Origin: DATKKK01 sp964354625
Lineage (GTDB): Archaea; Thermoproteota; Bathyarchaeia; Bathyarchaeales; Bathycorpusculaceae
Direction of reading: 5' to 3'
DNA length: 29,735 bases
NCBI GenBank assembly: GCA_964354625.1
Contig: CAYHAK010000015.1
Location: 1-29,735 of the forward strand
The notes under the pieces are model-generated. The model was not told where the DNA came from, did not search any database, and saw only the letters and a list, made by a program, of their open reading frames with translations. Both the position numbers and the translations under genes were made by a program. How positions within the stretch are numbered: position 1 is the stretch's first letter; each line of letters starts with the position of its first letter. This document shows positions 7,080 through 15,250 of the stretch, one piece after another.

Positions 7080-7828
7080 ACGTTCATCCTGCCTGCTCTC
7101 ACAAAGCCGACCAACGTCAAGCCTGCCTCCTTCGCAGCGTCAATTCCAGAATCAACCGCAGCAGCTAAAGACGCAACGACAGGGATAGCGACTCTCGCGG
7201 CCTTGCGGACGATGTCACCCGTCAGTCTACAGCTTAGGGCAAGAAAACATCCGCTGAAGTCAGTTTTTCTCATCGCAGCAATACCTATTACCTTGTCAAC
7301 CGCATTATGGCGGCTAACGTCTTCAGCGAAGGCCACAAGAGCCCCATCGCTTCTGTAGATCACCGCAATGTGCACCCCACCCGTTCTTATGAACGTTTCA
7401 GCCATCGAGTCCAAGCGACCGACGCAACCTAAGATCGTGTCAGCTTTGACCGATGGTCCAGATTCGAGTTTGTGAGGGCCTCCTCCATGACAGTAGGGAG
7501 ACGGGTTTCCACGCAACGAGGGAATCGCTCGGGAATTCTCTCTTGAGAGCCTGGCCGGCTTGTCCGTGTTAGCACTGTCTTTGATCTTGACGTGACAAGT
7601 TTCATCGTTCAGTTCGAGTTTCTCGATTTCACTAGCAGCTTCTATTACGTCCTCGGATAGCAGGCGACCAACAACCAAGCCTTCCAGATTGGAAGGCGAA
7701 CAAAATATAGTTGCGTAATGAATCTTGTCAAGGAAAACGAAAAGTGGCTTTTCCTCTGCCACACTATCTCTCATCCTTCGAGTCTTCTTGGCTGAAACGT
7801 CAATCCTCAGAATCTCGACTTCACGCAT
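7049..7828 (-). CDS. fdhD: FdhD-like sulfur-transfer protein for Mo/W enzymes
   Basis: 259 residues. FdhD passes sulfur from a desulfurase to the Mo/W-bis-pterin cofactor of formate dehydrogenases. Family signatures are FIRTGGVHIAVI, FAEDVSRHNAVDKVIG and, in the last third, CRLTGDIVRKAARVAIPVVAS with GLTLVGFVRAGRMNVYASPERI. The catalytic CxxC of E. coli FdhD is not present; the corresponding loop holds one Cys (SPYCHGGG). The family is close to formylmethanofuran dehydrogenase in cofactor need, and fwd lies 4 kb downstream of its start. The ATG has a G-rich SD (GGGGGT), and the gene follows the ATP-grasp gene by 12 bases, implying one operon. No formate dehydrogenase catalytic gene is in the window apart from fwdB. 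Confidence 0.82.
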   Translation of the reverse strand: MREVEILRIDVSAKKTRRMRDSVAEEKPLFVFLDKIHYATIFCSPSNLEGLVVGRLLSEDVIEAASEIEKLELNDETCHVKIKDSANTDKPARLSRENSRAIPSLRGNPSPYCHGGGPHKLESGPSVKADTILGCVGRLDSMAETFIRTGGVHIAVIYRSDGALVAFAEDVSRHNAVDKVIGIAAMRKTDFSGCFLALSCRLTGDIVRKAARVAIPVVASLAAAVDSGIDAAKEAGLTLVGFVRAGRMNVYASPERILA

Positions 7829-7840
7829 CTCAAGACCCCC

Positions 7841-8719
7841 CTACTCCTTCAACTCGGACAGTACGAAGCTGACGATTTCGTCAGCAATGATGCTTTTCGT
7901 GATTGACTGAAGACCTTTCCATCCAGGCTGACTGTTGACCTCAACTACAACAGGGCCTTTGGAGCTTTCGAGAATGTCCACTCCGGCAATCTTGCACTCA
8001 ATGAGCCTCGCAGACTTGACTGCTAGATTTTCGAGTGCATGGTCGAGCTTGATTGGCTCAGGCCGTGCTCCTTGGCTGTAGTTGGTTTTCCAGTCTTCTG
8101 CCACGCGTCTCATTGCAGCGATCACGTGATCGCCTATAATGAAGGCGCGGATGTCGCTGAAGCCGTGCTCCACGAACTCCTGAAGGTATATCACGCCATG
8201 GTAGAATGTTATAGCTCTGAAGACCGTGGAGGCCACTTCAGGATCTTTGACTCTTGTGGCGCCTATTCCTCTGGAACCGAAAATCGGCTTCACTACGACG
8301 TCGCCGCCCAGGTCCTTGAAAGCTTTGAGAGCGGAGGCAACGTTCTCAGTGACCACGGTTCGGGGCACGTGAATGCCATTCTCTTCCAGTATTGCCAGAA
8401 TGTCATATTTGTCCACGCAGTGTTCAATTGCCTCAGGCGGATTGACAACGTACAAACCAAGGCGCTGAAGCCTGTACAGCAGGTCCATCCTGAAAACGAG
8501 CTCCTCCAGCGAACCACGTCCAATGGGACGAACCAGCAAAGCCTCCAGCTCATCCAGCAAACTAATCTTGCCAAAGCCTATGCAGGGCTTGCATCCAACG
8601 CGGGCGGTCAACTGCGGGAAGCTGAAACACACATGCTGAATGTCTTTCCTGGCTAGAGCGTCCTGAAGCTGAGTGGAACTCCAAGAATCTTGATTCCTCG
8701 TAACAATTCCGATCTTCAA
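7841..8719 (-). CDS. RimK-type ATP-grasp ligase (candidate tetrahydromethanopterin or F420 glutamate ligase)
   Basis: 292 residues. RimK/LysX/MptN/CofF family: an N-terminal preATP-grasp domain (MKIGIVTRN), then ATP-grasp landmarks CVDKYDILAILEENGIHVPRT near residue 105, VVKPIFGSRGIGATRV (glycine loop), the YLQEFVEH hinge, DIRAFIIGD, and the metal/phosphate site VVVEVNSQPGWKGLQ at the end. These enzymes add amino acids, often glutamate, to a carboxylate. In archaea, MptN and CofF extend tetrahydromethanopterin and F420. The fwd-mch neighbourhood favours a pterin or F420 substrate, but this is inference; lysine-biosynthesis LysX or RimK proper cannot be excluded. TTG start at 8719 is fixed by GGAGG eight bases upstream. 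Confidence 0.8.
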   Translation of the reverse strand: MKIGIVTRNQDSWSSTQLQDALARKDIQHVCFSFPQLTARVGCKPCIGFGKISLLDELEALLVRPIGRGSLEELVFRMDLLYRLQRLGLYVVNPPEAIEHCVDKYDILAILEENGIHVPRTVVTENVASALKAFKDLGGDVVVKPIFGSRGIGATRVKDPEVASTVFRAITFYHGVIYLQEFVEHGFSDIRAFIIGDHVIAAMRRVAEDWKTNYSQGARPEPIKLDHALENLAVKSARLIECKIAGVDILESSKGPVVVEVNSQPGWKGLQSITKSIIADEIVSFVLSELKE

Positions 8720-8747
8720 AAAATGAACCTCCCCCGCACAGAGCCCT

Positions 8748-8762
8748 GCTAGAAGTGCTAGC
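8748..8762. promoter_or_regulatory. Small palindrome near the predicted transcript start of the ATP-grasp-fdhD operon
   Basis: GCTAG-AAGTG-CTAGC. On the minus strand a TATA-like CTTTAAGA lies just upstream (about 8773-8780), so the palindrome falls at the likely transcript start. It may be an operator. Confidence 0.3.
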
Positions 8763-8799
8763 GAAGTACGTTCTTAAAGCTTCTGCGCAAGAAGCCAAT

Positions 8800-9771
8800 C
8801 TAGAACTTGTGGATGTACGGGACTAGTTGCTCTGCGTTTTCGCATTTTCTTGAAAGATCCACTTCTAGGTATGCTCCATGGATGTTGAAGTAAGGAGAGC
8901 CTTTGCGCGAGAACAATGTCAGAACTCTGCCGCCGTGATTGATTTTGTAGCCTTCCTCGCAAGGTTCATGCCCCCTTATCAGAACCTTGATACCGAATCG
9001 TCCGAACATGTTTTCCGTAACGTCTTCGCCGAACAGCTTTCCGGCTCCTCTAGGGGATGCGCGTACGCCGTTGATCGTCTCGTCTGGGTCGCTCCATAGC
9101 ATGTCTTCAAGAAGCTTATCTTTTGGATACGAAGCGTGCGCATAGGCCAAATCCTCAGGTTTGCTGGCCTTCTCTGACAGGCCTCCGTGAATCATCAGAT
9201 AGCGTTCTTGAACGAGCAGCGCACTATAGAGATGTTCAAACAGGTTCCGAATCTTGCCGTATGCTTCCTTCCATCTTTCGCCGAATCTCGCTTGAAACTG
9301 TAAAGGCATGTCATGCGGCGAAGGTGCAAAGTCGTCCTGACCTCCGTGAGCCCAAAACTGCTCATGATTCCCACGCATCAACACGACCTGCTTGGGAAAG
9401 AGAAGCTTCAGCCTAAGCACGACGCAATAGACTTCAACTGAGTAAGCTCCGCGGTCGCCATAGTCGCCAAGAAAGATCATGAGACCATCATGGTTCCGGT
9501 TCATTCTTTCCAGGAAGCTGCTGCTCTTCAGGATGTCAATAAGACTCTCCAAGTCGCCATGCAGATCGCCGATTATGACTGCCTGGCCTTCTGGTTCTAC
9601 ATTGACAAGCCTTCCTGCAACGTCAAGGTTGCCGATGCGTCCGTTTTCTGCAGAAAGCAGGCGCGTTGCTTCATCAGCGAGCTGGTTGAAACCGTCGCAG
9701 TCGGTCTCTAAAGCGCACCTCACGATCTGTGCTAGACCATTCTTCAATGGATGCGCCTCTGGCCTATTCAA
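8800..9771 (-). CDS. PPP-family serine/threonine protein phosphatase
   Basis: 323 residues. The full metallophosphoesterase signature of PP1/PP2A-type enzymes is present: GDLHGD (68-73), GDYGDRG (102-108), RGNHE (133-137), then YLMIHGGLS and IRGHEP, which supply the two-metal site and phosphate-binding His/Arg. SDP after HGG is also typical. It should remove phosphate from Ser/Thr in proteins. The start is not certain: TTG at 9771 lies inside the last codons of the upstream coiled-coil gene (8-bp overlap), and another TTG is eight codons later. The overlap implies translational coupling and suggests the coiled-coil protein is a partner or substrate. No Hanks-type kinase is in the window. Confidence 0.88.
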   Translation of the reverse strand: MNRPEAHPLKNGLAQIVRCALETDCDGFNQLADEATRLLSAENGRIGNLDVAGRLVNVEPEGQAVIIGDLHGDLESLIDILKSSSFLERMNRNHDGLMIFLGDYGDRGAYSVEVYCVVLRLKLLFPKQVVLMRGNHEQFWAHGGQDDFAPSPHDMPLQFQARFGERWKEAYGKIRNLFEHLYSALLVQERYLMIHGGLSEKASKPEDLAYAHASYPKDKLLEDMLWSDPDETINGVRASPRGAGKLFGEDVTENMFGRFGIKVLIRGHEPCEEGYKINHGGRVLTLFSRKGSPYFNIHGAYLEVDLSRKCENAEQLVPYIHKF

Positions 9772-11008
9772 CGTGGATCTTCTTGCCCATGAAACTAATA
9801 ACGTTCTTCTCTATTCCGCTCTTTGTGTTGCGGATTTTTTCCATTGTTTCGTTGTAGGCTCTTTCTGCCACTGTTGCCTCCGATTCCGTAACCTTCCTTT
9901 TTCTTTCCAGCGTTTCTACACGTTCTTGAAGCTTTGACAGGTCTACTTGGATAGCGATGATTTCTGCCGAGGCTGAAAGCAGCTTTTTCCGGGTTGATGC
10001 CTCAGCGCATCTCTGGTGGAGGCCTGCTAGCGAGTTCTGTCTGAGGATGCTGTCTATGGCTTGTCTTGCTTTTCGCTCTTTTTCAGCTTTCAAGTTCAGC
10101 TTGTCAGGCATTGAGCTTTCAAGCTTCTCGAGTATAGCCTTCAACGCGGGGTAGCCTTCCTTTTCTGCTGCAAAGGCTTCAAACGGGTTTTCCAGGTACC
10201 GGTTCAGCTTGGCAGATTCATCCTGCATCAAGCCGCTGCCTCCACTGTGAAGCGCCAACGATTGAAGCTTCACGAAAGGCTTCTGAAGATGCTGCAGATC
10301 ATGTTTCAGTTCCATGGACAAAGCATCTATTTCGGCATTGATCTGTGTCAGCTGGCTTAGGCCACCCTTGCTTCTTAGGGCAGTGACCTCTTGCTGCGTC
10401 TCGGTAATCTCTCCTTCAATCGAACGTTTTCCGCCTTCGGCCTTTCCTTTCTGCTCTTGACACGCGGCCGACTGCTGTTCGAGGGTCAGAAGCTTGTCTG
10501 CAAGCTGAAGAGTTTCTTCAAGCGTCTTGGTTTTAGCGTATTCTTTCGTTAGGAAATTGCTGAGCTCCTTTGCCCTTTCCTTGTTTCTCTCAAAGACGGT
10601 TAGGAATCTTCTTCGGTCCAGAATGAAAAAGGGAGAGATTCTCGGAAACCAGTTTCTAGTGTCAACCTCGACAACTAGAAGCACCTTCTGCATGTCCTGA
10701 ATCAGTTCTTGGAAGCTGTCATACGAGACGACTTCCGGAATCTTTATGCGCTGTGTCCTTTCTAGAAAGAGGCGCGCCAGCTTGTTCAACGCCCGAGCTC
10801 TCTTGAAGGTCTTCTCGTTTTTTTTGTCAATCTCTTTTCCGCTGTTGTCTAGAAGCATCTTGCACGAATCCCGAAGGCCTTCAAGTTCTTTGCGCATTTC
10901 ACCAACAAGCTTCTGTGCCTTGGCATGAACGGGAACAAAAACCGAGCCAGTTTCATCTTCAAGCCACCGTTTTACGTTCTTCGAAGACAGCTTCACGAGG
11001 TCAGACAA
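9764..11008 (-). CDS. Large coiled-coil protein of unknown function, coupled to the PPP phosphatase
   Basis: 414 residues, no family recognised. Soluble, with no signal peptide or membrane segment. Residues 25-95 are a charged helix region. A globular-looking block rich in aromatics follows (TRNWFPRISPFFILDRRRFLTVFERN, residues ~137-162). Long Glu/Lys/Gln heptad stretches appear at ~160-260 and ~345-410, separated by a loop (SGGSGLMQDESAKLNRYLENPFEAF). It resembles antiparallel coiled-coil scaffold or SMC/Rad50-like arms, but no Walker A or hinge motif is seen. TTG start with GGGAG six bases upstream, just after a predicted TATA box at 11041-11050. Its last eight bases overlap the phosphatase start. 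Confidence 0.75.
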   Translation of the reverse strand: MSDLVKLSSKNVKRWLEDETGSVFVPVHAKAQKLVGEMRKELEGLRDSCKMLLDNSGKEIDKKNEKTFKRARALNKLARLFLERTQRIKIPEVVSYDSFQELIQDMQKVLLVVEVDTRNWFPRISPFFILDRRRFLTVFERNKERAKELSNFLTKEYAKTKTLEETLQLADKLLTLEQQSAACQEQKGKAEGGKRSIEGEITETQQEVTALRSKGGLSQLTQINAEIDALSMELKHDLQHLQKPFVKLQSLALHSGGSGLMQDESAKLNRYLENPFEAFAAEKEGYPALKAILEKLESSMPDKLNLKAEKERKARQAIDSILRQNSLAGLHQRCAEASTRKKLLSASAEIIAIQVDLSKLQERVETLERKRKVTESEATVAERAYNETMEKIRNTKSGIEKNVISFMGKKIHVE

Positions 11009-11040
11009 TGGTTCTCCCGGTAGGAAGATAGCTGAAAGCC

Positions 11041-11050
11041 GTATTTATCT
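11041..11050 (-). promoter_or_regulatory. TATA-like box for the coiled-coil/phosphatase operon
   Basis: On the minus strand AGATAAATAC. A transcript start about 25 bases on (near 11020) would give a leader of only ~12 bases that still holds the GGGAG SD. Confidence 0.4.
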
Positions 11051-11074
11051 TTCAACCTTCGACCCTTTTCTGAG

Positions 11075-11094
11075 TAGCTACTATTAAATAGCTA
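11075..11094 (+). promoter_or_regulatory. Promoter of the 11133 S-component gene with flanking TAGCTA copies
   Basis: CTATTAAATAG contains the TATA-like core ATTAAAT (11083-11089). It is flanked by two copies of the self-complementary hexamer TAGCTA (11075-11080 and 11089-11094), 14 bases apart. Predicted transcript start is near 11112. The hexamers may be an operator. Confidence 0.4.
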
Positions 11095-11132
11095 GAGCAA
11101 CGACATGCCCACGCAGACAGGTCGCAAAGGCA

Positions 11133-11771
11133 TTGAACACCAAACAGATCGCATTCATAGCAATAATGAGCAGCTTGGGCACAGTCCTCTCAGGCGCTTC
11201 CCTAACTCTTCTGCCTCCGTTTCTGGTGCTTCCAGGAGTGGGCATTGTGGCACCTGACTTCTCGCACGTGGCGACTTTCGTGGCGGCTATCTTCGGTGGC
11301 GCTCAGGTAGGAGCGTTGGTCGGCTTTCTCAGTGGCATCTATGCCGGCTATCATTTCGGTTATGTTGCAGGCAACCTAGGCCTTCTGTCGCTCTTAGGAG
11401 TCCCCCTTGGCAAAGCAATGACTGGTTTCCTGGCAGGCTTTCTTTATAGAAGGCTGAGAATAGGCAGCAGCCCAAGACGCAGCACCTTGACTTTGCCCTT
11501 AACGTTGCTGGCTTACGTTCCTGAAGCCCTATACACTGTGCTGTACTTTGTTTACGTAATCCCGATCGTGTATGGATTTTCGCTGGCCTCAATGATTCCG
11601 TTCGTATTGCCCAAGGCATGGGCTGAGATCTCTATCATAGGAATCATAATGGCCATTCTGGTCCCTACGTTGAGAACGTTCATCAATACATTCTTCTACT
11701 CCCGACCTAGTACAGAGAAGATGGGCGACGATCGCGCGGCCAAGAAGATTGAACCGTCAAACCTTGGCTAA
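11133..11771 (+). CDS. ECF-transporter S-component-like membrane protein, substrate unknown
   Basis: 212 residues, about six membrane helices. It has the ECF S-component pattern: an N-terminal helix AFIAIMSSLGTVLSG, a short segment then APDFSHVATFVAAIFGGAQVGALVGFLSGIYAGY, and a middle LGVPLGKAMTGFLAGFLYRRL typical of S components. These proteins bind a vitamin or metal and rely on an EcfA/EcfT module. Unlike thiT, no riboswitch is visible in its leader. TTG at 11133 is the only reasonable start in frame; a nearby ATG at 11105 is out of frame. A charged C-terminal tail of about 25 residues overlaps the convergent mch gene by 15 bases. Confidence 0.7.
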   Translation: MNTKQIAFIAIMSSLGTVLSGASLTLLPPFLVLPGVGIVAPDFSHVATFVAAIFGGAQVGALVGFLSGIYAGYHFGYVAGNLGLLSLLGVPLGKAMTGFLAGFLYRRLRIGSSPRRSTLTLPLTLLAYVPEALYTVLYFVYVIPIVYGFSLASMIPFVLPKAWAEISIIGIIMAILVPTLRTFINTFFYSRPSTEKMGDDRAAKKIEPSNLG

Positions 11772-12725
11772 ACCAAACGATCTTGCCAAAGCTCCTTCGT
11801 TCAGTTCCCCGCTTCTGAAGGTAACGCCTGTTCTCATGTTACTGACGGTCACGACGGCTGGCGCGAACAGATTCGGGTCAACTCTGTAGAAGTCGTGATT
11901 CGCCTCTTTGAAGATTTCGATGAAAGGCTTTCCGTAGTCTTTGGAGGCCTTTGAAGGTACCTTCTCAACGATTTTCCTCAGTTCTTCTTCGTTGTCGTGG
12001 CTGACAATGTAGTGCGCGGTTCCACCGTAGAGGATGGCGTCGTTTGTCCTGGCCATGGCGTGCGCGAACTTGGGGTGTGGAGGAGGTATGGGAGCACAAC
12101 CCAAAGCAAGCAGAATAGTGTTTGGGTCAAGCCCTAGCTTTCTGAGCTTGTGGATACCTGTTTCGACGATTCTGCCTGCCACCTGTGTGGCGCCTGCGGT
12201 GCTCGTGGTTGGAGTCAAGATTATCGCCAAGTTCTTAGCTGGAATTCCGCAGTCCTGTGCGAAACGCTCTATCAGTTTGGTTGACGGATGCTTGCCTGTC
12301 TCCAGCACCACGATGGCCTTGTCGAAATCGTCCTTGTAACCGATTTCTCGGCATATCTCTCTAGGTTTCTGGGCCAGTGCTCTCGCTGGACCTGAGCCTA
12401 TGGCGAAGTAGCCGTCTTCGCTTATTTGCCAACCAGCATACTGGCACCCCAGCGTCGCGATGACTGGGTGATCGGTATAGACGAATATCGAGGGAAGCTC
12501 CAAGCATCCGTAGGTTTTGCAGGTTATCTGTGCGTGTCCGCATCCGCCCATGCAGATTTCGGTAATCAGTCTTCCTGCCTCAAAGCCTCCCTTTGCTCCT
12601 ATTCCTGCATCCACGATAGTTGCTCCTCTCGCCTTTGTGACTTTGATTCCGTAGAGTGCAGGGTCCTCGCACAGTTTTTCGAGAAGCTTCCATGCAAGGC
12701 GGTTCACGCTAATGGCTTTCGTCAA
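11757..12725 (-). CDS. mch: Methenyl-tetrahydromethanopterin cyclohydrolase
   Basis: 322 residues. Interconverts methenyl-H4MPT+ and formyl-H4MPT in the methyl branch of the archaeal Wood-Ljungdahl/methanogenesis pathway. Family blocks include VNRLAWKLLEKL at the start, DAGIGAKGGFEAGRLITEICMGG, ATLGCQYAGWQIS, GSGPARALAQKP, LTPTTSTAGATQVAGRIVETG and GCAPIPPPHPKFAHAMARTNDAILYGG. Length matches the family. The TTG start at 12725 follows AAGGAG with nine bases of spacing. It is the last gene of the fwdDBAC-mch operon, 19 bases after fwdC. The next enzymes (Mtd, Mer) and Ftr are not in the window. Confidence 0.95.
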   Translation of the reverse strand: MTKAISVNRLAWKLLEKLCEDPALYGIKVTKARGATIVDAGIGAKGGFEAGRLITEICMGGCGHAQITCKTYGCLELPSIFVYTDHPVIATLGCQYAGWQISEDGYFAIGSGPARALAQKPREICREIGYKDDFDKAIVVLETGKHPSTKLIERFAQDCGIPAKNLAIILTPTTSTAGATQVAGRIVETGIHKLRKLGLDPNTILLALGCAPIPPPHPKFAHAMARTNDAILYGGTAHYIVSHDNEEELRKIVEKVPSKASKDYGKPFIEIFKEANHDFYRVDPNLFAPAVVTVSNMRTGVTFRSGELNEGALARSFGLAKV

Positions 12726-12744
12726 ACAAGCGTTCTCCTTCTGT

Positions 12745-13557
12745 TCAGAGTAACTTTTCGCATTGGCTCAAGTGTGGATTCTTCTCTTTGGAAACATAAA
12801 GCTTGCCGTTTCCGTTCCCGGCAAGGTCGCCGAGAAAAACGTAAAAAGGCCCTTGCACGGGCTCGTCCTCATCGACCTTGACCTGGGGCTTTATGCTGTC
12901 AATCGTGAAGGTTGGGAGAACGGACTCGATGACCCCGTTGACGACTACTTTGCCGCCAACCATGCAGGCCCCGGCCCGGACTTCACATCCTCCTTGAACG
13001 TAGACCATGCCATCTCGCATGCGGAAACCCGTGAATTGACCAGCGTTGCCGAAGGCTTTGATCAGGCCTCGCTTCATGTGGGCGCCTGCTTCGTTGCCCA
13101 CGTTACGGTGCACAACTATTCGTCCTCCGTGCATGCCTTGTGTGCTTCCCCGAGGAGGAGCGCCCAAGTAGTCACCAGCATTGCCATAGACCTCAATTAC
13201 CCCGCCTTTCATCATCGAGCCGGCCCACCCACCCACACTGCCATGCACGATTATCTTACCCTCCTTCATTTCTTCACCCAGATGCATGCCCACGTCGCCG
13301 TTGACCGCTATCTCGCCGCCCATCATCCCTTTGCCTATCTGCCGAACGTGGCTCACATCTCCGTTAATGGTTATGACCGCTCCTTCGGGTCTGGCTTCCT
13401 CAACCTTGAAGAGCTCGCAGAGTTTTCGCTGCTTGTTTCCCTCCCAAACCTGGAGTGCTTCTATCTCTTTTCGCGTTTTTTGCTGAAAAACGTCTGGGCT
13501 TATGCAGTCGGCGATTACAGGCAGTATAAATTCCCTGAGGGGCTGGAGGGTTATCAT
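12745..13557 (-). CDS. fwdC: Formylmethanofuran dehydrogenase subunit C
   Basis: 270 residues. Structural beta-helix subunit of the W/Mo formylmethanofuran dehydrogenase. From residue ~75 to ~215 it shows glycine-rich repeats of about 18-20 residues with the shape (I/V)xVxGxVGxxxGxxMxxGxIxVxG, as in FwdC and the glutamate synthase alpha C-terminal domain. The Tyr/Pro-rich tail EPVQGPFYVFLGDLAGNGNGKLYV matches FwdC. It begins with ATG directly after the fwdA stop codon (no spacer), so it is translationally coupled. Confidence 0.93.
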   Translation of the reverse strand: MITLQPLREFILPVIADCISPDVFQQKTRKEIEALQVWEGNKQRKLCELFKVEEARPEGAVITINGDVSHVRQIGKGMMGGEIAVNGDVGMHLGEEMKEGKIIVHGSVGGWAGSMMKGGVIEVYGNAGDYLGAPPRGSTQGMHGGRIVVHRNVGNEAGAHMKRGLIKAFGNAGQFTGFRMRDGMVYVQGGCEVRAGACMVGGKVVVNGVIESVLPTFTIDSIKPQVKVDEDEPVQGPFYVFLGDLAGNGNGKLYVSKEKNPHLSQCEKLL

Positions 13558-15249
13558 TCAGACGCCTGCCTCTATGACTATCGGACGCGAGGATTCAACG
13601 CAGTGATCGGTGACGGGGTAGTTTTCGTATTCGACTGTCCAGTACTGTCTGAATCTCGCTTTCATATCGTCGGTTGCCTTGAGTGAGTGAGAGGTCTGCA
13701 CGTCAAGCCACATTGTGGAGCCGCTTACTTGCTTCACTACTTCGCCGTTCTTGACGACAACGTTTCCGTCCTTTATCGTGTAGGCCGCCTTCCTGAAGGC
13801 CTTTCGCACGGTCTTGTACTTCACCGAAGGATCAGTTGCTTCTGGATTCACGTCGTAGATGGCTATGTCTGCGTCTGCCCCTATGCCAAGATGGCCCTTG
13901 CCTTTGAGGCCTAGAGCGCGGGCTTGTCCGCCCCTTGTCACGACGGCAAGCTCACAGAAGTCTAGTTCGCGGTCTATTGATGGTAGGAGACTTCGGCTTC
14001 GTGCTCGCCTGTTGATCCGCTTCATGGTGGCTTCCCTCGCTTTCTTGCTTGTCAGCCACGCAATTATCTTCGGATAGGACGTGAAAGGCCCTGCGTTCGG
14101 GTGGTCTGTGGTCATATAGATTTTCCATGGATCCTTGACTAGCAGCGCCAGTTCGAGGCCTATTGACCATTGAACGGCGTGGACATAGCTCTTGCGTCGG
14201 TAGCTGAAAGGCACGATCCCTGAGCTGGTTTCGGTTTCCACGTCGTGGTTCGCCCACTTGTTTCCCGTAAGCCGGCAAAGATCATACTGGAAAGGCCCAT
14301 CAGCCGTCATAGTCGTCGTGTCCGTGAAAATCACCTGTCCCATATCTAACGTGACGTGCGAGTGGCAGTTAACATAGTTCGCTATCTCATCTGCTCCTGA
14401 AGTCAAGGTTCGCCAGTCGTCGCCTTTGAAGGCGCTGAACTGGCAGTGTGTGACGTGTATGGCAGGCTTGCCTTGGTCGGCTAGGTCCTTGACGCAATCC
14501 ATAGTTTCCAGAGCAGTTGTATAGTTTCCGGGCTGCCCGAGGTTGTTAGTGTGAACATGAATCGTGTGAGGCAGATTCAGGATCTTGTTAACCTTGCACA
14601 ATCCACGTATTATTTCGCGAGGAGTCACGCAGAAATTCGGAACCTGTTCATCCAAGCTGTGGATATTGTTGCCGAAGCCCCACGCCTCTAGCCCACCGGG
14701 ATTGACGATTTTTATGGCGTATCCCTTCGTTGCGGTTATCATCCACGCGACGTGTTCAGCAAGCTCCTCTATCCTGCCTTGGCTAAGGTATTCGAGCATG
14801 AACCACCAGTCTCCTAAAAGCGGATATGAAGCCTTATCAACCATAGGCGTGTCATTCAACTCTTCATGGGTGTGCTTGGCCTTTAAAGGCGGCATCGAAG
14901 GATTCATCACCGTCGTGTAGCCCATACGCGAATAGCGGTAACCAGTTGTGAAAGTGGATGGGATGGAGCGGCCGACACCGGACCGTGTTACAGGCGTTTT
15001 GCGTTCAAAGTCTCTGAAGTGGTCTTCAGGCCTTAGTTCGCGGCCTGCGTTTACTTCCGACCCTGCAATGTGGCTGTGAATGTCCACGCCTCCAGGCATA
15101 ACGATCTTGCCGGAGGCGTCAATCTTTCTAGCCCTGCGCTCGTTGAGTCTGGCAACAATCTTGCCGTCCTTGACTGCAATGTCCATCTTGTCCCCCTTGA
15201 CTCCGTTGGCAGGGTCGTAGACGAAGCCGTTCTTTATCAGAAGCTCCAC
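13558..15249 (-). CDS. fwdA: Formylmethanofuran dehydrogenase subunit A (amidohydrolase)
   Basis: 563 residues. The dinuclear-zinc amidohydrolase subunit that condenses formate with methanofuran after CO2 is reduced in FwdB. The metal-binding HSH (H58, H60) is in MPGGVDIHSHIAG; the Lys expected to be carboxylated is in KGYAIKIVNPGG near residue 180. Further ligands fit HVHTNNLG and VTHCQFS, and the conserved TTDHPNAGPFTSYP and GADADIAIYDVNPE follow. GTG start at 15249, one base after the fwdB stop. The AAGGTG SD overlaps the end of fwdB. Usual length is about 570. Confidence 0.95.
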   Translation of the reverse strand: MELLIKNGFVYDPANGVKGDKMDIAVKDGKIVARLNERRARKIDASGKIVMPGGVDIHSHIAGSEVNAGRELRPEDHFRDFERKTPVTRSGVGRSIPSTFTTGYRYSRMGYTTVMNPSMPPLKAKHTHEELNDTPMVDKASYPLLGDWWFMLEYLSQGRIEELAEHVAWMITATKGYAIKIVNPGGLEAWGFGNNIHSLDEQVPNFCVTPREIIRGLCKVNKILNLPHTIHVHTNNLGQPGNYTTALETMDCVKDLADQGKPAIHVTHCQFSAFKGDDWRTLTSGADEIANYVNCHSHVTLDMGQVIFTDTTTMTADGPFQYDLCRLTGNKWANHDVETETSSGIVPFSYRRKSYVHAVQWSIGLELALLVKDPWKIYMTTDHPNAGPFTSYPKIIAWLTSKKAREATMKRINRRARSRSLLPSIDRELDFCELAVVTRGGQARALGLKGKGHLGIGADADIAIYDVNPEATDPSVKYKTVRKAFRKAAYTIKDGNVVVKNGEVVKQVSGSTMWLDVQTSHSLKATDDMKARFRQYWTVEYENYPVTDHCVESSRPIVIEAGV

Positions 15250-15250
15250 C

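Noticed and set aside
8039..8656. 205-codon plus-strand frame opposite the ATP-grasp gene
   Set aside because: Shadow frame, with no start signal and no domain; the minus-strand ligase motifs are continuous.
11009..11132. A second riboswitch in front of the 11133 S-component gene
   Set aside because: No conserved aptamer blocks (TPP, cobalamin, FMN or preQ1 type) could be recognised in the short leader.
12763..13686. 307-codon plus-strand frame opposite fwdC and the end of fwdA
   Set aside because: Antisense shadow; the real genes are tightly coupled on the minus strand and fully match their families.
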